Part shown: piece after piece, positions 19,039 to 29,242 of the stretch
Numbering within the stretch: the first letter of the stretch is position 1
How the letters are laid out: every line of letters starts with the position of its first letter
Source: Acinetobacter sp. NIPH 298
GTDB taxonomy: Bacteria > Pseudomonadota > Gammaproteobacteria > Pseudomonadales > Moraxellaceae
Assembly (NCBI RefSeq): GCF_000369505.1
Contig: NZ_KB850054.1
Span: forward strand, 186,001-250,000
DNA length: 64,000 nt
Direction of reading: 5' to 3'
Notes under the pieces: model-generated
What the model was told of the DNA's origin: nothing
The model's database searches: none
What the model saw: only the letters and a program-made list of their open reading frames with translations
Position numbers and translations under genes: made by a program

Positions 19039-22000
19039 TTACATCGGCAAGATTTTTAAACCTGATAACCAAGCGCGTAAACCTGCGGGTTTGAGTGGCT
19101 TTTTGAGCAGTACAATATTCTGTTTTTTCAGTCGTTGTGGCAATTCAGGATCTGAATCCGCCGTGATCAGTGCCACCGGAACATGTGCAGGCCGATGTTG
19201 TTCAATAAAATCTAAACCACGTTGATCGTGATTTAGATGCTGATCAATCAACCAGACTTGAATATCATGCTGTGTGATGAGTTGTAGTGCTTCTTCAGGT
19301 TCGGTTGCGGTGAAAACTTGATAGCCCCACTTACTGAGTAAAGTTCGCATCCCATCTAAAATAGTTTCATCATTGTCAAGACAAAGAACTTTATAAGCTG
19401 TGTGTTGTAGTGCTGTGGTTGGTACGACAGGTGTATGTATCTTTGTGGCTGCAGTCAACGGCACTTCAATCATAAAGCAGGAGCCTTTGCCCAACTCGGA
19501 ATGTACATGGACGGGGAAATCTAAGAGATGGGTCATGCGTTGTACGATCGCCAGCCCCAGCCCAAGACCTTGCTCTCCCCAAGGTGATGTGTGCCCGCAA
19601 CGTTCAAATTCTTGGAACAGTTTAACTCGTTGTTGCTCGTTTATGCCCGGCCCAGTATCCCAAACCCCGATCCGGATATGATTGGGTCGTTGTGCGGAGC
19701 GTAATACGCCTACGACTACACGCCCCTGAGCGGTATAGCGGAGCGCATTGCTGACAAAATTTTGAATAATTCGCCGCATCCATTGTGGGTCAGTATCGAC
19801 CCAAAACTTGGTGTCATGGACTTTGAGCTGAATGTTTCTTTGAGCAGCAATGGATTTGAATTGCAGTTCAAGATCATTGAGTAAATCATGCAAGGCATAG
19901 GCTTGTCGTTTAGGTTGAATGGTTCCACCTTCCAAACGTGCAATATCTAATAGCGCGGACAACATACTTTCTGCACCATATAGTGCACGATCAAGCTGTT
20001 GTAAGGTTTGTTGATCTTCAGTCGAGTGTATGCTTTGTTCCAGTGCAGTACTAAACAATCGTGCAGCGTGCATTGGTTGCAATAAATCATGGCTGGCTGC
20101 AGCAAGAAAGCGGCTTTTGGATTGATTGGCTTTATCGGCTTGTTCCAATGCCAACTGTTGTTCAGTGAGCGCATCTGCCAGTTGTTGTGTGCGATCGTGG
20201 ACACGTTCTTCTAACACAGCTTCATTGGTACGGAATGCGGTGATGTCTGCAAAAGTTGTGACAAAACCGCCGCCTTTAATCGGGTTGCCGCGCATTTGGA
20301 TGACCAAGCCATCTTTACGAATACGTTCAAACTCATGCGCGCTACCGACTTTCATCCAGTGAATCCGTTTGCGGACATGTTCTTCTACTGAACCCGGTCC
20401 ACATTCACCACGTTCAGCGTTATAGCGAATTAGATCTGCAATTGGACAGCCGACATAAACTAGATCTTTAGGATAATCAAATAGTTTTAGATATTGATTG
20501 TTCCATGCCACCAAACACATATTCTTATCAACCACACTCACACCTTGGGTCATGTGATCAATCATGGTCATCAGTAAGTTTTGGTTAAAACGTTGCCACT
20601 GTGACGCTTGGTCTAAAATATTGGCAACTTGCCCCAAAGCTAAACCATTGTTGATCATGGCAGTCGTCAGTAAGGTACGTGCAGAAGCTGCTCCAATAAT
20701 CCCTGCAAGATATTGCTCAGTGAAGCGCCACCACATGCCATTGGCAACATGATTCTCATTTAAAAGTACATGATTTTGTTCAGAGAATTGTTGAAAGGCT
20801 TGGGTCGTTGGTCTTTCGCCTGTGATCCGCTTCGCCAAAGCCAATAAGTCACCGACTTTTAGGCGGGCTGCATTTTGATGTAAATCCGTCAGATCAGCCG
20901 CAGATTGCGCTGAGGGAAGTGGTTTGCTTTCATAATAAAAAAAGCTTTCTGCCTGAATCTGTTCTGCAACACTGGGACGATAAAGACGCGAGATCCAAAT
21001 ATATAAGACAAGGTTGAGACCCAAAGACCAAAGCACACCATGCGTTAGTGGCGCAAAAGATTCAAAGCCGAGCAGTGCTTCTGGGCGTAAGCCATGAATA
21101 TCAAATGGCCCGAATAACAAAATGTGTTGTGCAAAGTTTTGATAATGTTCAGGTAAGCTGCGCAGCAAAGTCGGAAAAAGCAGCGTGTAGCTCCACATTA
21201 CAAAACCGACAATCAGACCGACATAAACCCCTTGTCGGCTTGCCCCACGCCAATATAGTCCGCCAATGAGGGCGGGTGCGAACTGTGCAACGGCACTAAA
21301 TGCCAGCAGCCCGAAGACCGAAAGCTGATTGATATCATTAAAGAAATTAAAGAATAAGAAACCCAATAACATCACGCTCAGGATGCTAATCCGCCGTGTC
21401 AGCTTAAGGACTTTAGGCAACTGTCTATCATGGCGAGAAATAATCTTGAAGCGCCATAACGCAGGCATGATCAAGTCGTTGCTGAGCATGATCGAAAGTG
21501 CCACTGATGAAACCAATAGCATGCCAGTTGAAGCAGAAAAACCACCCAAAAATGCCAATAATGCTAACCAATCTTGTTGGTAGCTGAGTGGCAGTGCTAA
21601 AACGGCAATATCAGAAGAGCCAAGTGATTCAGGAAGTGCATGTAGTGCCCAACTGGCGATTGGAATGATGGCGATTATGGTGAGAATTAAATAAGCCGCA
21701 AACCAATGCCTTGCGCCACGAATATGTTTCTCATCGCGGAGTTCAACCACAGCGACATGAAATTGGCGAGGTAAACAGATCATCGCCAGTGCAGCGAGTA
21801 AGGTTTGCACCCAAAAGGTTTCGGGTACACCGAGTTGTTGTAAATTATAAAAATGCTCCGAGACATCATTGCTGACTTGTTTAATATTCTCAGGCGATTG
21901 TAATAAGAAAAATCCTGCTACACAGAGTAATGCAAACAGTTTTACGAAGGACTCAAATGCGACTGCCAGCATCAGACCACCGTGTTGTTCGGTGTTGGCA

Positions 22001-22530
22001 ATATGTCGTGTGCCAAAAATCATCGCCAAAATTGCAAGTACCGCAGTTAACATCAGAACGCTATTGGTGGTGGTATGTATATTGGCGTTTTGATCAAGAA
22101 TCACCGCAGCACTGAGTGCAATCGCATGTAGCTGGAGTGCCAGATAGGGCACAATTGCAATCACAGCCAAAATGGTTACAAGGGCGGCCAAGCTGCCACT
22201 TTTGCCATAACGCGCAGCAATAAAATCGGCAATCGATGAAATCGAGTGGTATTGGCGAATACGACCTAAACGCTTCCAAATATCATAACCAAACCAAAGA
22301 AATAGCAATGGCCCGAGATAAATAGGTAAGAACAACACACCTTCACGAACCGCTGCGCCAGTTGCCCCATAAAATGTCCAAGATGAGCAATATACACCTA
22401 GGGTTAAGCTGAACAGCAACATTCGACCACGCGTACTGAGTCGACTGGCATGTTTTTCTCCAAAAAATGCACAGCCAAATAACAGCGCGATATAAAGCGC
22501 GAGTATGCCAAGAATAAGCCAGCTATTCAT
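19039..22530 (-). CDS. CrbS-like hybrid sensor histidine kinase with SSS transporter domain
   Basis: About 1163 residues. Residues 1-500 are a sodium:solute symporter-like domain with about 13 membrane segments (FYGATGAAVREGVLFLPIYLGPLLFLWFGYDIW). A PAS domain lies near 650-770, then HisKA with His814 in AAASHDLLQPMH, a HATPase domain (IIQNFVSNALRYT, GLGLGLAIVQRM) and a C-terminal receiver with Asp1096 in VWLIDQHL. This is the CbrA/CrbS architecture. It is divergent from yjcH-actP, matching CrbS/CrbR systems that sense acetate and activate actP and acs. The start is uncertain: ATG 22530, GTG 22539 or ATG 22563. The LuxR-type partner is not in the window. Confidence 0.92.
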   Translation of the reverse strand: MNSWLILGILALYIALLFGCAFFGEKHASRLSTRGRMLLFSLTLGVYCSSWTFYGATGAAVREGVLFLPIYLGPLLFLWFGYDIWKRLGRIRQYHSISSIADFIAARYGKSGSLAALVTILAVIAIVPYLALQLHAIALSAAVILDQNANIHTTTNSVLMLTAVLAILAMIFGTRHIANTEQHGGLMLAVAFESFVKLFALLCVAGFFLLQSPENIKQVSNDVSEHFYNLQQLGVPETFWVQTLLAALAMICLPRQFHVAVVELRDEKHIRGARHWFAAYLILTIIAIIPIASWALHALPESLGSSDIAVLALPLSYQQDWLALLAFLGGFSASTGMLLVSSVALSIMLSNDLIMPALWRFKIISRHDRQLPKVLKLTRRISILSVMLLGFLFFNFFNDINQLSVFGLLAFSAVAQFAPALIGGLYWRGASRQGVYVGLIVGFVMWSYTLLFPTLLRSLPEHYQNFAQHILLFGPFDIHGLRPEALLGFESFAPLTHGVLWSLGLNLVLYIWISRLYRPSVAEQIQAESFFYYESKPLPSAQSAADLTDLHQNAARLKVGDLLALAKRITGERPTTQAFQQFSEQNHVLLNENHVANGMWWRFTEQYLAGIIGAASARTLLTTAMINNGLALGQVANILDQASQWQRFNQNLLMTMIDHMTQGVSVVDKNMCLVAWNNQYLKLFDYPKDLVYVGCPIADLIRYNAERGECGPGSVEEHVRKRIHWMKVGSAHEFERIRKDGLVIQMRGNPIKGGGFVTTFADITAFRTNEAVLEERVHDRTQQLADALTEQQLALEQADKANQSKSRFLAAASHDLLQPMHAARLFSTALEQSIHSTEDQQTLQQLDRALYGAESMLSALLDIARLEGGTIQPKRQAYALHDLLNDLELQFKSIAAQRNIQLKVHDTKFWVDTDPQWMRRIIQNFVSNALRYTAQGRVVVGVLRSAQRPNHIRIGVWDTGPGINEQQRVKLFQEFERCGHTSPWGEQGLGLGLAIVQRMTHLLDFPVHVHSELGKGSCFMIEVPLTAATKIHTPVVPTTALQHTAYKVLCLDNDETILDGMRTLLSKWGYQVFTATEPEEALQLITQHDIQVWLIDQHLNHDQRGLDFIEQHRPAHVPVALITADSDPELPQRLKKQNIVLLKKPLKPAGLRAWLSGLKILPM

Positions 22531-22602
22531 ATTGCTCACGTGATCAATTCCATTTTTTATCATACCCGAAGCGTGGGCATAGTGAAGCGTACAGATCTGC
22601 TT

Positions 22603-22625
22603 GTAACGACCAAAGTCTAAGTTAC
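22603..22625. promoter_or_regulatory. Dyad in the kinase/actP divergent region
   Basis: GTAAC (22603-22607) and GTTAC (22621-22625) form inverted half-sites with a 13-base spacer, about 100 bases upstream of yjcH. It could be the site of the cognate LuxR-type response regulator; this is a guess from position. Confidence 0.3.
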
Positions 22626-22715
22626 GGCATCATCATAAACTTGCTAAGTTGGATAGTGAAGAATCCCATAGAGAAAAAGGGGTCCATGGTTGGACACAAA
22701 AATAAGGAGTTGATT

Positions 22716-23048
22716 ATGGATGATTCACAAGTAGAGCAGATTCTACAAAATCCAAAGTTTAAAGAAATGGTGAGAAGGAAAAGTATTTTAAGTTGGACGC
22801 TAACAGCAATCATGTTGTTTATCTACGTTGGCTTTATGCTTTTGGTTGGCTACAACAAAGAATTTCTAGCAAGCTCATTTAGTGGTGGTGTCACGACTTG
22901 GGGCATTCCTCTCGGTTTGAGCATTATCGTATTGTCGTTTTTATTATGTGGTGTGTATTCGTACATTGCCAATAATAAGCTTGACCAACTCAATGAAGAG
23001 GCACTCAAGGAAGTTGAGGCGATTGCACATGAAAAAGGGAAGCACTGA
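22716..23048 (+). CDS. yjcH: DUF485 membrane protein YjcH
   Basis: A 110-residue inner-membrane protein of the DUF485 family, always found ahead of the acetate permease actP. The start [15 protein letters not shown] has AAGGAG 6 bases upstream, which rules out the longer frame from 22641. Two membrane segments ([21 protein letters not shown] and [23 protein letters not shown]) are joined by a short loop, with a helical acidic tail. Its stop is one base from the actP ATG, so translation is probably coupled. The molecular role is unknown. Confidence 0.93.
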   Translation: MDDSQVEQILQNPKFKEMVRRKSILSWTLTAIMLFIYVGFMLLVGYNKEFLASSFSGGVTTWGIPLGLSIIVLSFLLCGVYSYIANNKLDQLNEEALKEVEAIAHEKGKH

Positions 23049-23049
23049 G

Positions 23050-24765
23050 ATGAAAGGGACATCATTTAAAGCGACACTCTTGGCACTGACCAGCATGTGT
23101 TGTTCAAGTATTGCATTGGCTGGGCCTGATCTCGGTGCAGCAGAGCAACAAGCGACCAACTGGCATGCGATCATCATGTTCATGATCTTTGTGGGTTTAA
23201 CTCTATTGATCACCAAATGGGCCGCTAAAAAAACTCAATCTACGCAAGATTTCTATACCGCAGGTGGGGGCATTAGTGGCTTCCAAAATGGCTTAGCGAT
23301 TGCAGGCGACTATATGTCTGCTGCATCATTCTTGGGTATTTCTGCGCTCGTCTTTATGTCAGGCTTTGATGGTCTGTTGTACTCGCTCGGTTTTATGGTT
23401 GGTTGGCCGATTGTTTTATTCTTGGTGGCTGAGCGTTTACGTAACTTAGGTAAATATAATCTATCTGATGTGGTTTCATTCCGCTTGGAAGAGAAGCCAG
23501 TCCGTACTTTGGCAGCCATTAGCTCATTGGTGGTGGTGGCTTTCTATCTGATTGCGCAAATGGTGGGTGCAGGTCAGTTGATCAAACTGTTATTTGGTTT
23601 GAACTATAATCTTGCGGTGGTGATCGTTGGTCTATTGATGATGGCCTATGTCATGTTTGGTGGAATGTTGGCCACCACATGGGTACAAATCATTAAGGCA
23701 GTGATGTTACTCAGCGGTGCAACCTTCATGGCCTTTATGGTGATGAAAGCAGTTGGTTTTAGCTTTACCAATATGTTTAATCAGGCGATTGATGTTTATA
23801 GTCAAGCACACCATTTAAGTTGGGATGAAGCACTTAGAATTATGGGACCAGGTACACTCACAGCAAATCCAATTGATGCAGTTTCACTTGGTTTAGCGTT
23901 GATGTTTGGTACCGCAGGTTTACCACATATTCTAATGCGTTTCTTCACCGTGAAAGATGCAAAAGAAGCACGTAAATCAGTTGTGGTTGCGACGGGCTTT
24001 ATTGGCTACTTCTATTTGTTAACTTTTATCATTGGTTTCGGTGCGATCTTATTCGTTGCGAACAATCCGCAATTCCTTGATCTTGCAAAAATGGCAGTGA
24101 CAGGCAAGTTAGAACTGATGGGTGGTAACAACATGGCTGCGGTGCATCTGAGTGATGCCGTTGGTGGCGATTTGTTCATGGGCTTCATTTCGGCGGTGGC
24201 CTTTGCAACGATCCTTGCAGTGGTTGCAGGCTTGACCCTTTCAGGTGCATCGGCAATCTCACATGACTTGTATGCAAACGTGTTTAAAAAAGGTAAAACC
24301 ACACCTGCATCTGAGTTGCGTATGTCAAAAATGGCAACTTTAGGTTTAGCTATTTTTGCGATGATCTTGGGTATTTTGTTCGAAAAGCAAAACGTAGCAT
24401 TTATGGTTGGATTGGCATTCTCTGTCGCATGTTGTGCAAACTTCCCAATTCTTGTGTTATCAATGTTCTGGAAAGGCTTAACGACTCGTGGTGCAGTGAT
24501 AGGCTGTTTGGTTGGTTTAGTCGGTGCTGTAAGTTTGATTATTCTTTCTAAAGCGGTTTGGGTGGATACGTTGGGTATTGCTGAAACAGCGCCAAATCCA
24601 TTTAATGGCCCAGCATTATTTGCAATGCCATTATCTTTCTTCTGCTGTTGGTTCTTCTCTGTAACGGATAAGTCAGCACGTGCAGAAAAAGAGCGCAAAG
24701 CATTTGATGCGCAGTATGTGCGTTCAATGACGGGTGTCGGTGCTACAGGTGCTTCAGATCACTAA
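23050..24765 (+). CDS. actP: Cation/acetate symporter ActP
   Basis: A 571-residue SSS-family symporter that imports acetate and similar short carboxylates with sodium. It starts at [20 protein letters not shown]; the N-terminal signal-like segment ending SIALAG is usual in ActP. Thirteen membrane segments follow, with [33 protein letters not shown], the signature of the family. The frame reads further upstream through yjcH, but that part is not ActP. It is in one operon with yjcH and is probably controlled by the divergent CrbS-like kinase. Confidence 0.97.
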   Translation: MKGTSFKATLLALTSMCCSSIALAGPDLGAAEQQATNWHAIIMFMIFVGLTLLITKWAAKKTQSTQDFYTAGGGISGFQNGLAIAGDYMSAASFLGISALVFMSGFDGLLYSLGFMVGWPIVLFLVAERLRNLGKYNLSDVVSFRLEEKPVRTLAAISSLVVVAFYLIAQMVGAGQLIKLLFGLNYNLAVVIVGLLMMAYVMFGGMLATTWVQIIKAVMLLSGATFMAFMVMKAVGFSFTNMFNQAIDVYSQAHHLSWDEALRIMGPGTLTANPIDAVSLGLALMFGTAGLPHILMRFFTVKDAKEARKSVVVATGFIGYFYLLTFIIGFGAILFVANNPQFLDLAKMAVTGKLELMGGNNMAAVHLSDAVGGDLFMGFISAVAFATILAVVAGLTLSGASAISHDLYANVFKKGKTTPASELRMSKMATLGLAIFAMILGILFEKQNVAFMVGLAFSVACCANFPILVLSMFWKGLTTRGAVIGCLVGLVGAVSLIILSKAVWVDTLGIAETAPNPFNGPALFAMPLSFFCCWFFSVTDKSARAEKERKAFDAQYVRSMTGVGATGASDH

Positions 24766-24787
24766 ACACATTTGATCCTTTAAAAAA

Positions 24788-24817
24788 GCCCTCAAACTAA
24801 ATTGAGGGCTTTTTTAT
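24788..24817. terminator. Terminator after actP
   Basis: Arms GCCCTCAA (24788-24795) and TTGAGGGC (24802-24809) flanked by A and T runs, so it can act for the convergent oxygenase gene too. Confidence 0.9.
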
Positions 24818-26026
24818 TTATTGATGCATGCTCGCGAGCTGTTTTGATTGGCTCTGATACAAAGACAATCCTGATTTTTGCATGTGTCGACCGTTACGCT
24901 CCAACAAAACATTCAATTGAGGAATGAATCTTGCGCCTGTATAAAGTGTCAGATTGCGCAACAGCAGATAATAAGCAAACCAAGATGCGAATCGAGGGGC
25001 AAGTCCCAATTTTTTCATTTTTTTACGTCCAATAAAGAACTGGGTCATTTCTAAATGTTGTCGATATGCTAGCTTTTGTTGGAATGTACCTAGATAGCGA
25101 TATTGACGTTCAAAAGGTTCTTTAGAAAGACTCGAGCCAAGCGAAATACTACTGGCATCGGATTGTGGGTGCGCGAATTGCATCCAATAGATCAGTTTCC
25201 AACCGTCTGATTCTTTATCTACTAGCCATTTTTCATCAATCCCCATCAACCAACCTGCATATTTCCAAAAATGCAGAAAACTGTCTACTTCTTGCTGATT
25301 TGGGAAAATTCCGAGTGCACGAATGCCAATCAAAACCACACCACTAAACGCAATATTGGTCATCGCTTGATCGTACTGGTTAATCGGTACACCCCACGTT
25401 TCAGCGTCCCATTTTTCTGACTTTTGCAGTTGATGACGAACCAGTGAATGAATGAAACGGACATAGATCGTTGAGGTGAAGCCTTTGCTGAAACGCGCAA
25501 AACCATCTTGTTCGGTAATATCGATCCACCATTTGGTGGTTTCAGCCAAACGTGTACCTGCTTGCTTATTTAATGCACCTGTCAGTACCAAAGGTTGATT
25601 AAATCCAGGATACATATAACCCGTCATCAAGGATAAATCTCTTAAAATAAAACCATTATTGGCACCTAAGCGATAGGTGAATTTGAGTGCGGCATCTATT
25701 TTACTCGGTTCATACCAAGTAGGGGGCTGTTGTACCAAATCAAAAAAGGTCGTCAGTTCAGGAATCTCATGTGGCAGTTGATCTAAACCTTGATATAGCG
25801 CCGTTTCAAAATACTTCCGATGTTGTCGAGGATTGAGCATCACCCAACGCATCACTTGATCCATCGGTTCATCACCACTTTGCAATGCGATGTTGAGGGC
25901 GAGATATTCTTCGTAACTGGGTTGGACTTTTTGATCAGTCATATAACTTAAGATTTTAGTTTTGATATTTGACTGAATCATTTGCTTAAAGGACGCTAAG
26001 CGTTTTGGTCTAATCATACTTTGCAT
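24818..26026 (-). CDS. MpaB-family oxygenase (DUF2236)
   Basis: A 402-residue protein of the ER-bound oxygenase MpaB / rubber oxygenase (Lcp) domain family, whose studied members bind haem b. The family region spans about residues 110-330: DLSLMTGYMYPGFNQPLVLTGALNKQAGTRLAETTKWW, YVRFIHSLVRHQLQKSEKWDAETWGVPINQYDQAMTNIAF, and the helical end WLVDKESDGWKLIYWMQF. The His and Arg in VRFIHSLVRH are candidates for haem contact. There is no signal peptide. It diverges from a TetR regulator that probably represses it. The substrate is unknown; a lipid-like molecule is only a guess. Confidence 0.82.
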   Translation of the reverse strand: MQSMIRPKRLASFKQMIQSNIKTKILSYMTDQKVQPSYEEYLALNIALQSGDEPMDQVMRWVMLNPRQHRKYFETALYQGLDQLPHEIPELTTFFDLVQQPPTWYEPSKIDAALKFTYRLGANNGFILRDLSLMTGYMYPGFNQPLVLTGALNKQAGTRLAETTKWWIDITEQDGFARFSKGFTSTIYVRFIHSLVRHQLQKSEKWDAETWGVPINQYDQAMTNIAFSGVVLIGIRALGIFPNQQEVDSFLHFWKYAGWLMGIDEKWLVDKESDGWKLIYWMQFAHPQSDASSISLGSSLSKEPFERQYRYLGTFQQKLAYRQHLEMTQFFIGRKKMKKLGLAPRFASWFAYYLLLRNLTLYTGARFIPQLNVLLERNGRHMQKSGLSLYQSQSKQLASMHQ

Positions 26027-26075
26027 TGCATAATGCCTCTGATTGTTATTTAATCAAAGCATAATATGAATAAAT

Positions 26076-26095
26076 ATTCGCATTCAATTCGCATT
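26076..26095. promoter_or_regulatory. Direct repeat in the MpaB/TetR divergent promoter
   Basis: ATTCGCATT occurs at 26076-26084 and again at 26087-26095, an 11-base period (one helical turn). It lies directly upstream of the TetR start and 50 bases from the oxygenase start. It is a candidate operator for the TetR protein. Confidence 0.4.
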
Positions 26096-26111
26096 TAAAT
26101 TGAGACGAAGT

Positions 26112-26708
26112 ATGAGGAAGCGACCACAGCAACAACGTGCCAAAATGATTGTGGAAAGTATTTTGGAAGGAACGCAAAAATGCATTTCAGAATATGGTGT
26201 GTTGCATGTCACCACGCCCAAAATTTCTGAAAAATCAGGCGTTAGTGTTGGGTCGATTTATCAGTATTTTGAGAATAAAGAACAGATTATTGCTGAATTG
26301 TTATTACGCAAAAGCGAAGACTTAGGACAAGCTTTAAAACAGTTGGTGTGCTTACAACAGCAAGCGTCTATTCAAGACATCATCACATTAAGTATTGCGT
26401 TTGGCTTTGAATCTTTGAAATCAGATCAAGGTTTTTTTATTGAAATTTTAAAAAATTGGCATGCTTATAGTGATTCAGAAGCATCACAAATTTTGGAAAG
26501 ACATTTTTTAGAAATCGGGATGTATTTATTTGGGCGTTATTATCCGCATTGGGATTTTGAAACTTTGAAGCATAAATCTTTTGTGATTATTAACAGTACT
26601 TTATTTACCATGATGCGCTATGTCAGTAAGAATACTTTTTTGATCGAAGAGCAACGATTGCAACAAGAACTTGGAAAAATGATTATTGCTTTTTTAGATA
26701 CAGTTTAA
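26112..26708 (+). CDS. TetR-family transcriptional regulator
   Basis: A 198-residue repressor beginning MRKRPQQQRAKMIVESILEGTQKCISEYGVLHVTTPKISEKSGVSVGSIYQYFENKEQIIAELL, a complete TetR helix-turn-helix. An in-frame TTG at 26100 is an alternative start. The C-terminal ligand domain is unremarkable. It is divergent from the MpaB-type oxygenase with 85 bases between the starts, the classic arrangement of a local repressor. Confidence 0.88.
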   Translation: MRKRPQQQRAKMIVESILEGTQKCISEYGVLHVTTPKISEKSGVSVGSIYQYFENKEQIIAELLLRKSEDLGQALKQLVCLQQQASIQDIITLSIAFGFESLKSDQGFFIEILKNWHAYSDSEASQILERHFLEIGMYLFGRYYPHWDFETLKHKSFVIINSTLFTMMRYVSKNTFLIEEQRLQQELGKMIIAFLDTV

Positions 26709-26878
26709 GTCGAACACGGTCATGCTTTATTTGCTGCAATGTGTAGTGTATTGGTGAGCAAAGTGGTTGATGATTAGCTGTTTAGTACATTCTTTGTTAC
26801 CCTAAAAATAACCGAAAGAAAGGTTTTTATTGGAAAGTTGTCAGTTTTGTGTGAGCAAGATTGGTACTTCCATTTGAT

Positions 26879-26898
26879 AAACTCTGATGAGTTTTTTT
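26879..26898 (+). terminator. Weak hairpin with T-run upstream of the BCCT gene
   Basis: AAACTC, TGAT, GAGTTTTTTT: a short stem with a good T-tract, 170 bases after the TetR stop and 87 bases before the BCCT start. It could end the TetR transcript or attenuate the BCCT transcript. Confidence 0.35.
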
Positions 26899-26984
26899 AC
26901 ATATTAGACGTTTTTTATTATTCAATTTCCGTCTTCTAGTGTGCCTAAGCCAAGCAATAGCTATTAGAACAGTATGGAGAAAAT

Positions 26985-28952
26985 ATGCATTCCAAAACAT
27001 CATCTTGGTTGGCTAACGTTAACCGAAATGTTTTCTTTAGTACGGTATTGATCATTGTCGTTTTTCTTTCATTTGCAATCATTGCACCTGATCTCTTTGA
27101 AAATTTAACTGCACAAGCAAAACAATGGATTACGGACTCTTTTAGTTGGTTCTATATTTTGTGTGTTGCCATCTTCCTTGTGTTGTTGGTTTATATTGCG
27201 TGCTCATCAAGCGGCAATATTAAATTGGGACCCGATCATAGCCAGCCAGATTATAGTAACGGCTCTTGGTTCGCGATGCTGTTTACCGCAGGGATGGGGG
27301 TTGGACTGATGTTCTTTGGTGTGGCAGAACCTGTCATGCATTATGTCACTCCTCCAAGTAGTGATCCTGAGACGGTTCAAGCAGCTAAAGAAGCAATAAG
27401 AATCACCTTCTTTCACTGGGGTGTACATGCTTGGGCTGTGTATGCCTTAGTGGGCTTATCTCTCGCTTATTTTTCTTATCGCCATAATTTACCACTAAAA
27501 ACACGTTCTGCATTGTATCCCCTGATCGGTAAAAGGATTTATGGTCGATGGGGCGATGCCATTGATACCTTTGCCACTGTTGGGACGATTTTTGGTGTCG
27601 CAACCTCATTGGGCTTTGGTGTATTACAGGTCAATGCTGGTTTAAATTATTTAGTGGGTATCGAGCAGAGTACTGGCACACAAATTGGTTTAATTATTTT
27701 CGTTAGTATCTTGGCCGCTTTGTCAGTTTTTGCTGGGTTAGATAAAGGTGTAAAGCGCCTATCAGAACTTAATTTAATACTTGCAGTAATATTGGTGGTT
27801 TTTGTTTTCTTGGCAGGACCAACGCTACACTTACTCCGCACTACCGTTGAAAATACGGGACAGTATCTTTCCAACTTATTTGTGATGACTTTTAATTTAC
27901 AGGCCTATGAGTCGACGGGTTGGATTGGCGGCTGGACGGTTTTTTATTGGTCTTGGTGGATCGCTTGGTCGCCATTTGTTGGGATGTTTATCGCGCGTGT
28001 TTCACGCGGTCGAACCATTCGAGAATTTATTCTCGGTGTTATTCTGATTCCGACAGGTTTTACTATTGTTTGGATGGGTTTCTGGGGAAATGCCGCACTC
28101 TTTAGCATCATGCAAGAAAACAATATTGCGTTGATGCAAATGGTGCAACAAGATTCATCAGTGGCACTTTTTGAGTTTTTAAATCATTTGCCGTTCTCGG
28201 CTGTGATGAGCTTATTGGCGGCGATACTGGTTTTACTTTTCTTTGTGACCTCTGCGGATTCAGGTGCTTTAGTTGTGAACTATCTCACGGCTAAAGATGA
28301 AAACACACCTGCATGGCAGCGTGTATTTTGGGTGGTGTTGATCTCGATCCTCACGATTTGTTTGCTCTTGGTTGGTGGTTTGTCCACGTTACAGGCTTCA
28401 ATGTTGGTGAGCGCATTACCATTTGCCGTGATTATGTTGCTGATGGCTTGGGGTTTACTGAAAGCATTGAATCTCGATGCAACCAAATCAAAAATGTTGA
28501 CCGAGGCTCGAACCACGCCAAGAGCGATGAACAATCCACGCAGTTGGCAACAGCGTTTAGGCTTGATTATGCATTACCCTCATACGGAAGATGAGGTGAA
28601 GCAATATATTGCAACTCAAGTGCTAAAAGCATTTGAAGCAGTACAGGCCGAATTTAAACGTCGGAAGTTAAGCGTCGCTATTGATGAAACCGAACAAGGT
28701 TTGCGTTTGCGTGTCGATCATCACCAAGAAATTAACTTTGAATATACTGTCTTTTCAAGCAAGACCACGCCACCGAGCTTTATGCTTGGTCAGGGTGAAG
28801 CAGATGATAGTGAATATTTTCAAGCTGAAGTATTTTTGCGTGAAGGTGGACAAAATTACGATGTAATGGATTGGACACAAGAAGACTTGATCCAAGATAT
28901 TATTGATCAATATGAACGCCACTTATATTTTCTTAACGTTGTGCGAAGCTGA
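26985..28952 (+). CDS. betT: BCCT-family transporter, choline/betaine type
   Basis: A 655-residue inner-membrane carrier with twelve segments and a long C-terminal cytosolic domain from about residue 525. The BCCT signatures are GMGVGLMFFGVAEPVMHY and FYWSWWIAWSPFVGMFIARVSRGRTIREF. The long tail is typical of BetT-type choline importers whose activity responds to osmotic stress; ProP- or OpuD-like betaine carriers are shorter. A proton- or sodium-driven uptake of choline or glycine betaine is the family function. No bet genes are adjacent. Start ATG with GGAGAAAAT upstream. Confidence 0.9.
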   Translation: MHSKTSSWLANVNRNVFFSTVLIIVVFLSFAIIAPDLFENLTAQAKQWITDSFSWFYILCVAIFLVLLVYIACSSSGNIKLGPDHSQPDYSNGSWFAMLFTAGMGVGLMFFGVAEPVMHYVTPPSSDPETVQAAKEAIRITFFHWGVHAWAVYALVGLSLAYFSYRHNLPLKTRSALYPLIGKRIYGRWGDAIDTFATVGTIFGVATSLGFGVLQVNAGLNYLVGIEQSTGTQIGLIIFVSILAALSVFAGLDKGVKRLSELNLILAVILVVFVFLAGPTLHLLRTTVENTGQYLSNLFVMTFNLQAYESTGWIGGWTVFYWSWWIAWSPFVGMFIARVSRGRTIREFILGVILIPTGFTIVWMGFWGNAALFSIMQENNIALMQMVQQDSSVALFEFLNHLPFSAVMSLLAAILVLLFFVTSADSGALVVNYLTAKDENTPAWQRVFWVVLISILTICLLLVGGLSTLQASMLVSALPFAVIMLLMAWGLLKALNLDATKSKMLTEARTTPRAMNNPRSWQQRLGLIMHYPHTEDEVKQYIATQVLKAFEAVQAEFKRRKLSVAIDETEQGLRLRVDHHQEINFEYTVFSSKTTPPSFMLGQGEADDSEYFQAEVFLREGGQNYDVMDWTQEDLIQDIIDQYERHLYFLNVVRS

Positions 28953-28966
28953 TAAAGTACAAAACA

Positions 28967-29002
28967 AGCAAAAAAGAAGTCCTCAGGGACTTCTTTTTTG
29001 CT
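28967..29002 (+). terminator. Terminator of the BCCT gene
   Basis: A long dyad AGCAAAAAAGAAGTCC...GGGACTTCTTTTTTGCT with a small loop, 15 bases after the stop codon. Confidence 0.92.
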
Positions 29003-29102
29003 ATTTAATGGCTAAAAATTCATATTTATGCCGATAAAAGCACCAAACCAATCGTTTTTGTAGAAAAAAGAAACAAGCGAAAGTAAAAGTTAAAAAAAGG
29101 GG

Positions 29103-29130
29103 TTGTGTGGAGTTAGAAATGCTGTAGAAT
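29103..29130 (+). promoter_or_regulatory. rRNA operon promoter P1 (candidate)
   Basis: TTGTGT (29103-29108), 16-base spacer, TAGAAT (29125-29130), with a GC-rich start region (CATCCATCGGCGG) suggesting a stringently controlled discriminator zone. It lies about 345 bases upstream of 16S. Confidence 0.6.
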
Positions 29131-29242
29131 GCACATCCATCGGCGGTGATGCAGATAAAAACTTGTTGAGAAACAAGGATTTGGATTGAAAGGTTTGAAT
29201 CTTGTGTTTGAGAATAAGTTTTAAAAATATCTAAATTGCCTG

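Noticed and set aside
19400-19681. Open frames on the plus strand inside the hybrid kinase gene
   Set aside because: All are shadows of a continuous, fully domain-annotated kinase frame.
24012-24698. 228-codon open frame antisense to actP
   Set aside because: actP is an unmistakable gene in the other strand; the antisense frame has no ribosome binding site and an Ala/Lys/Pro-rich nonsense composition.
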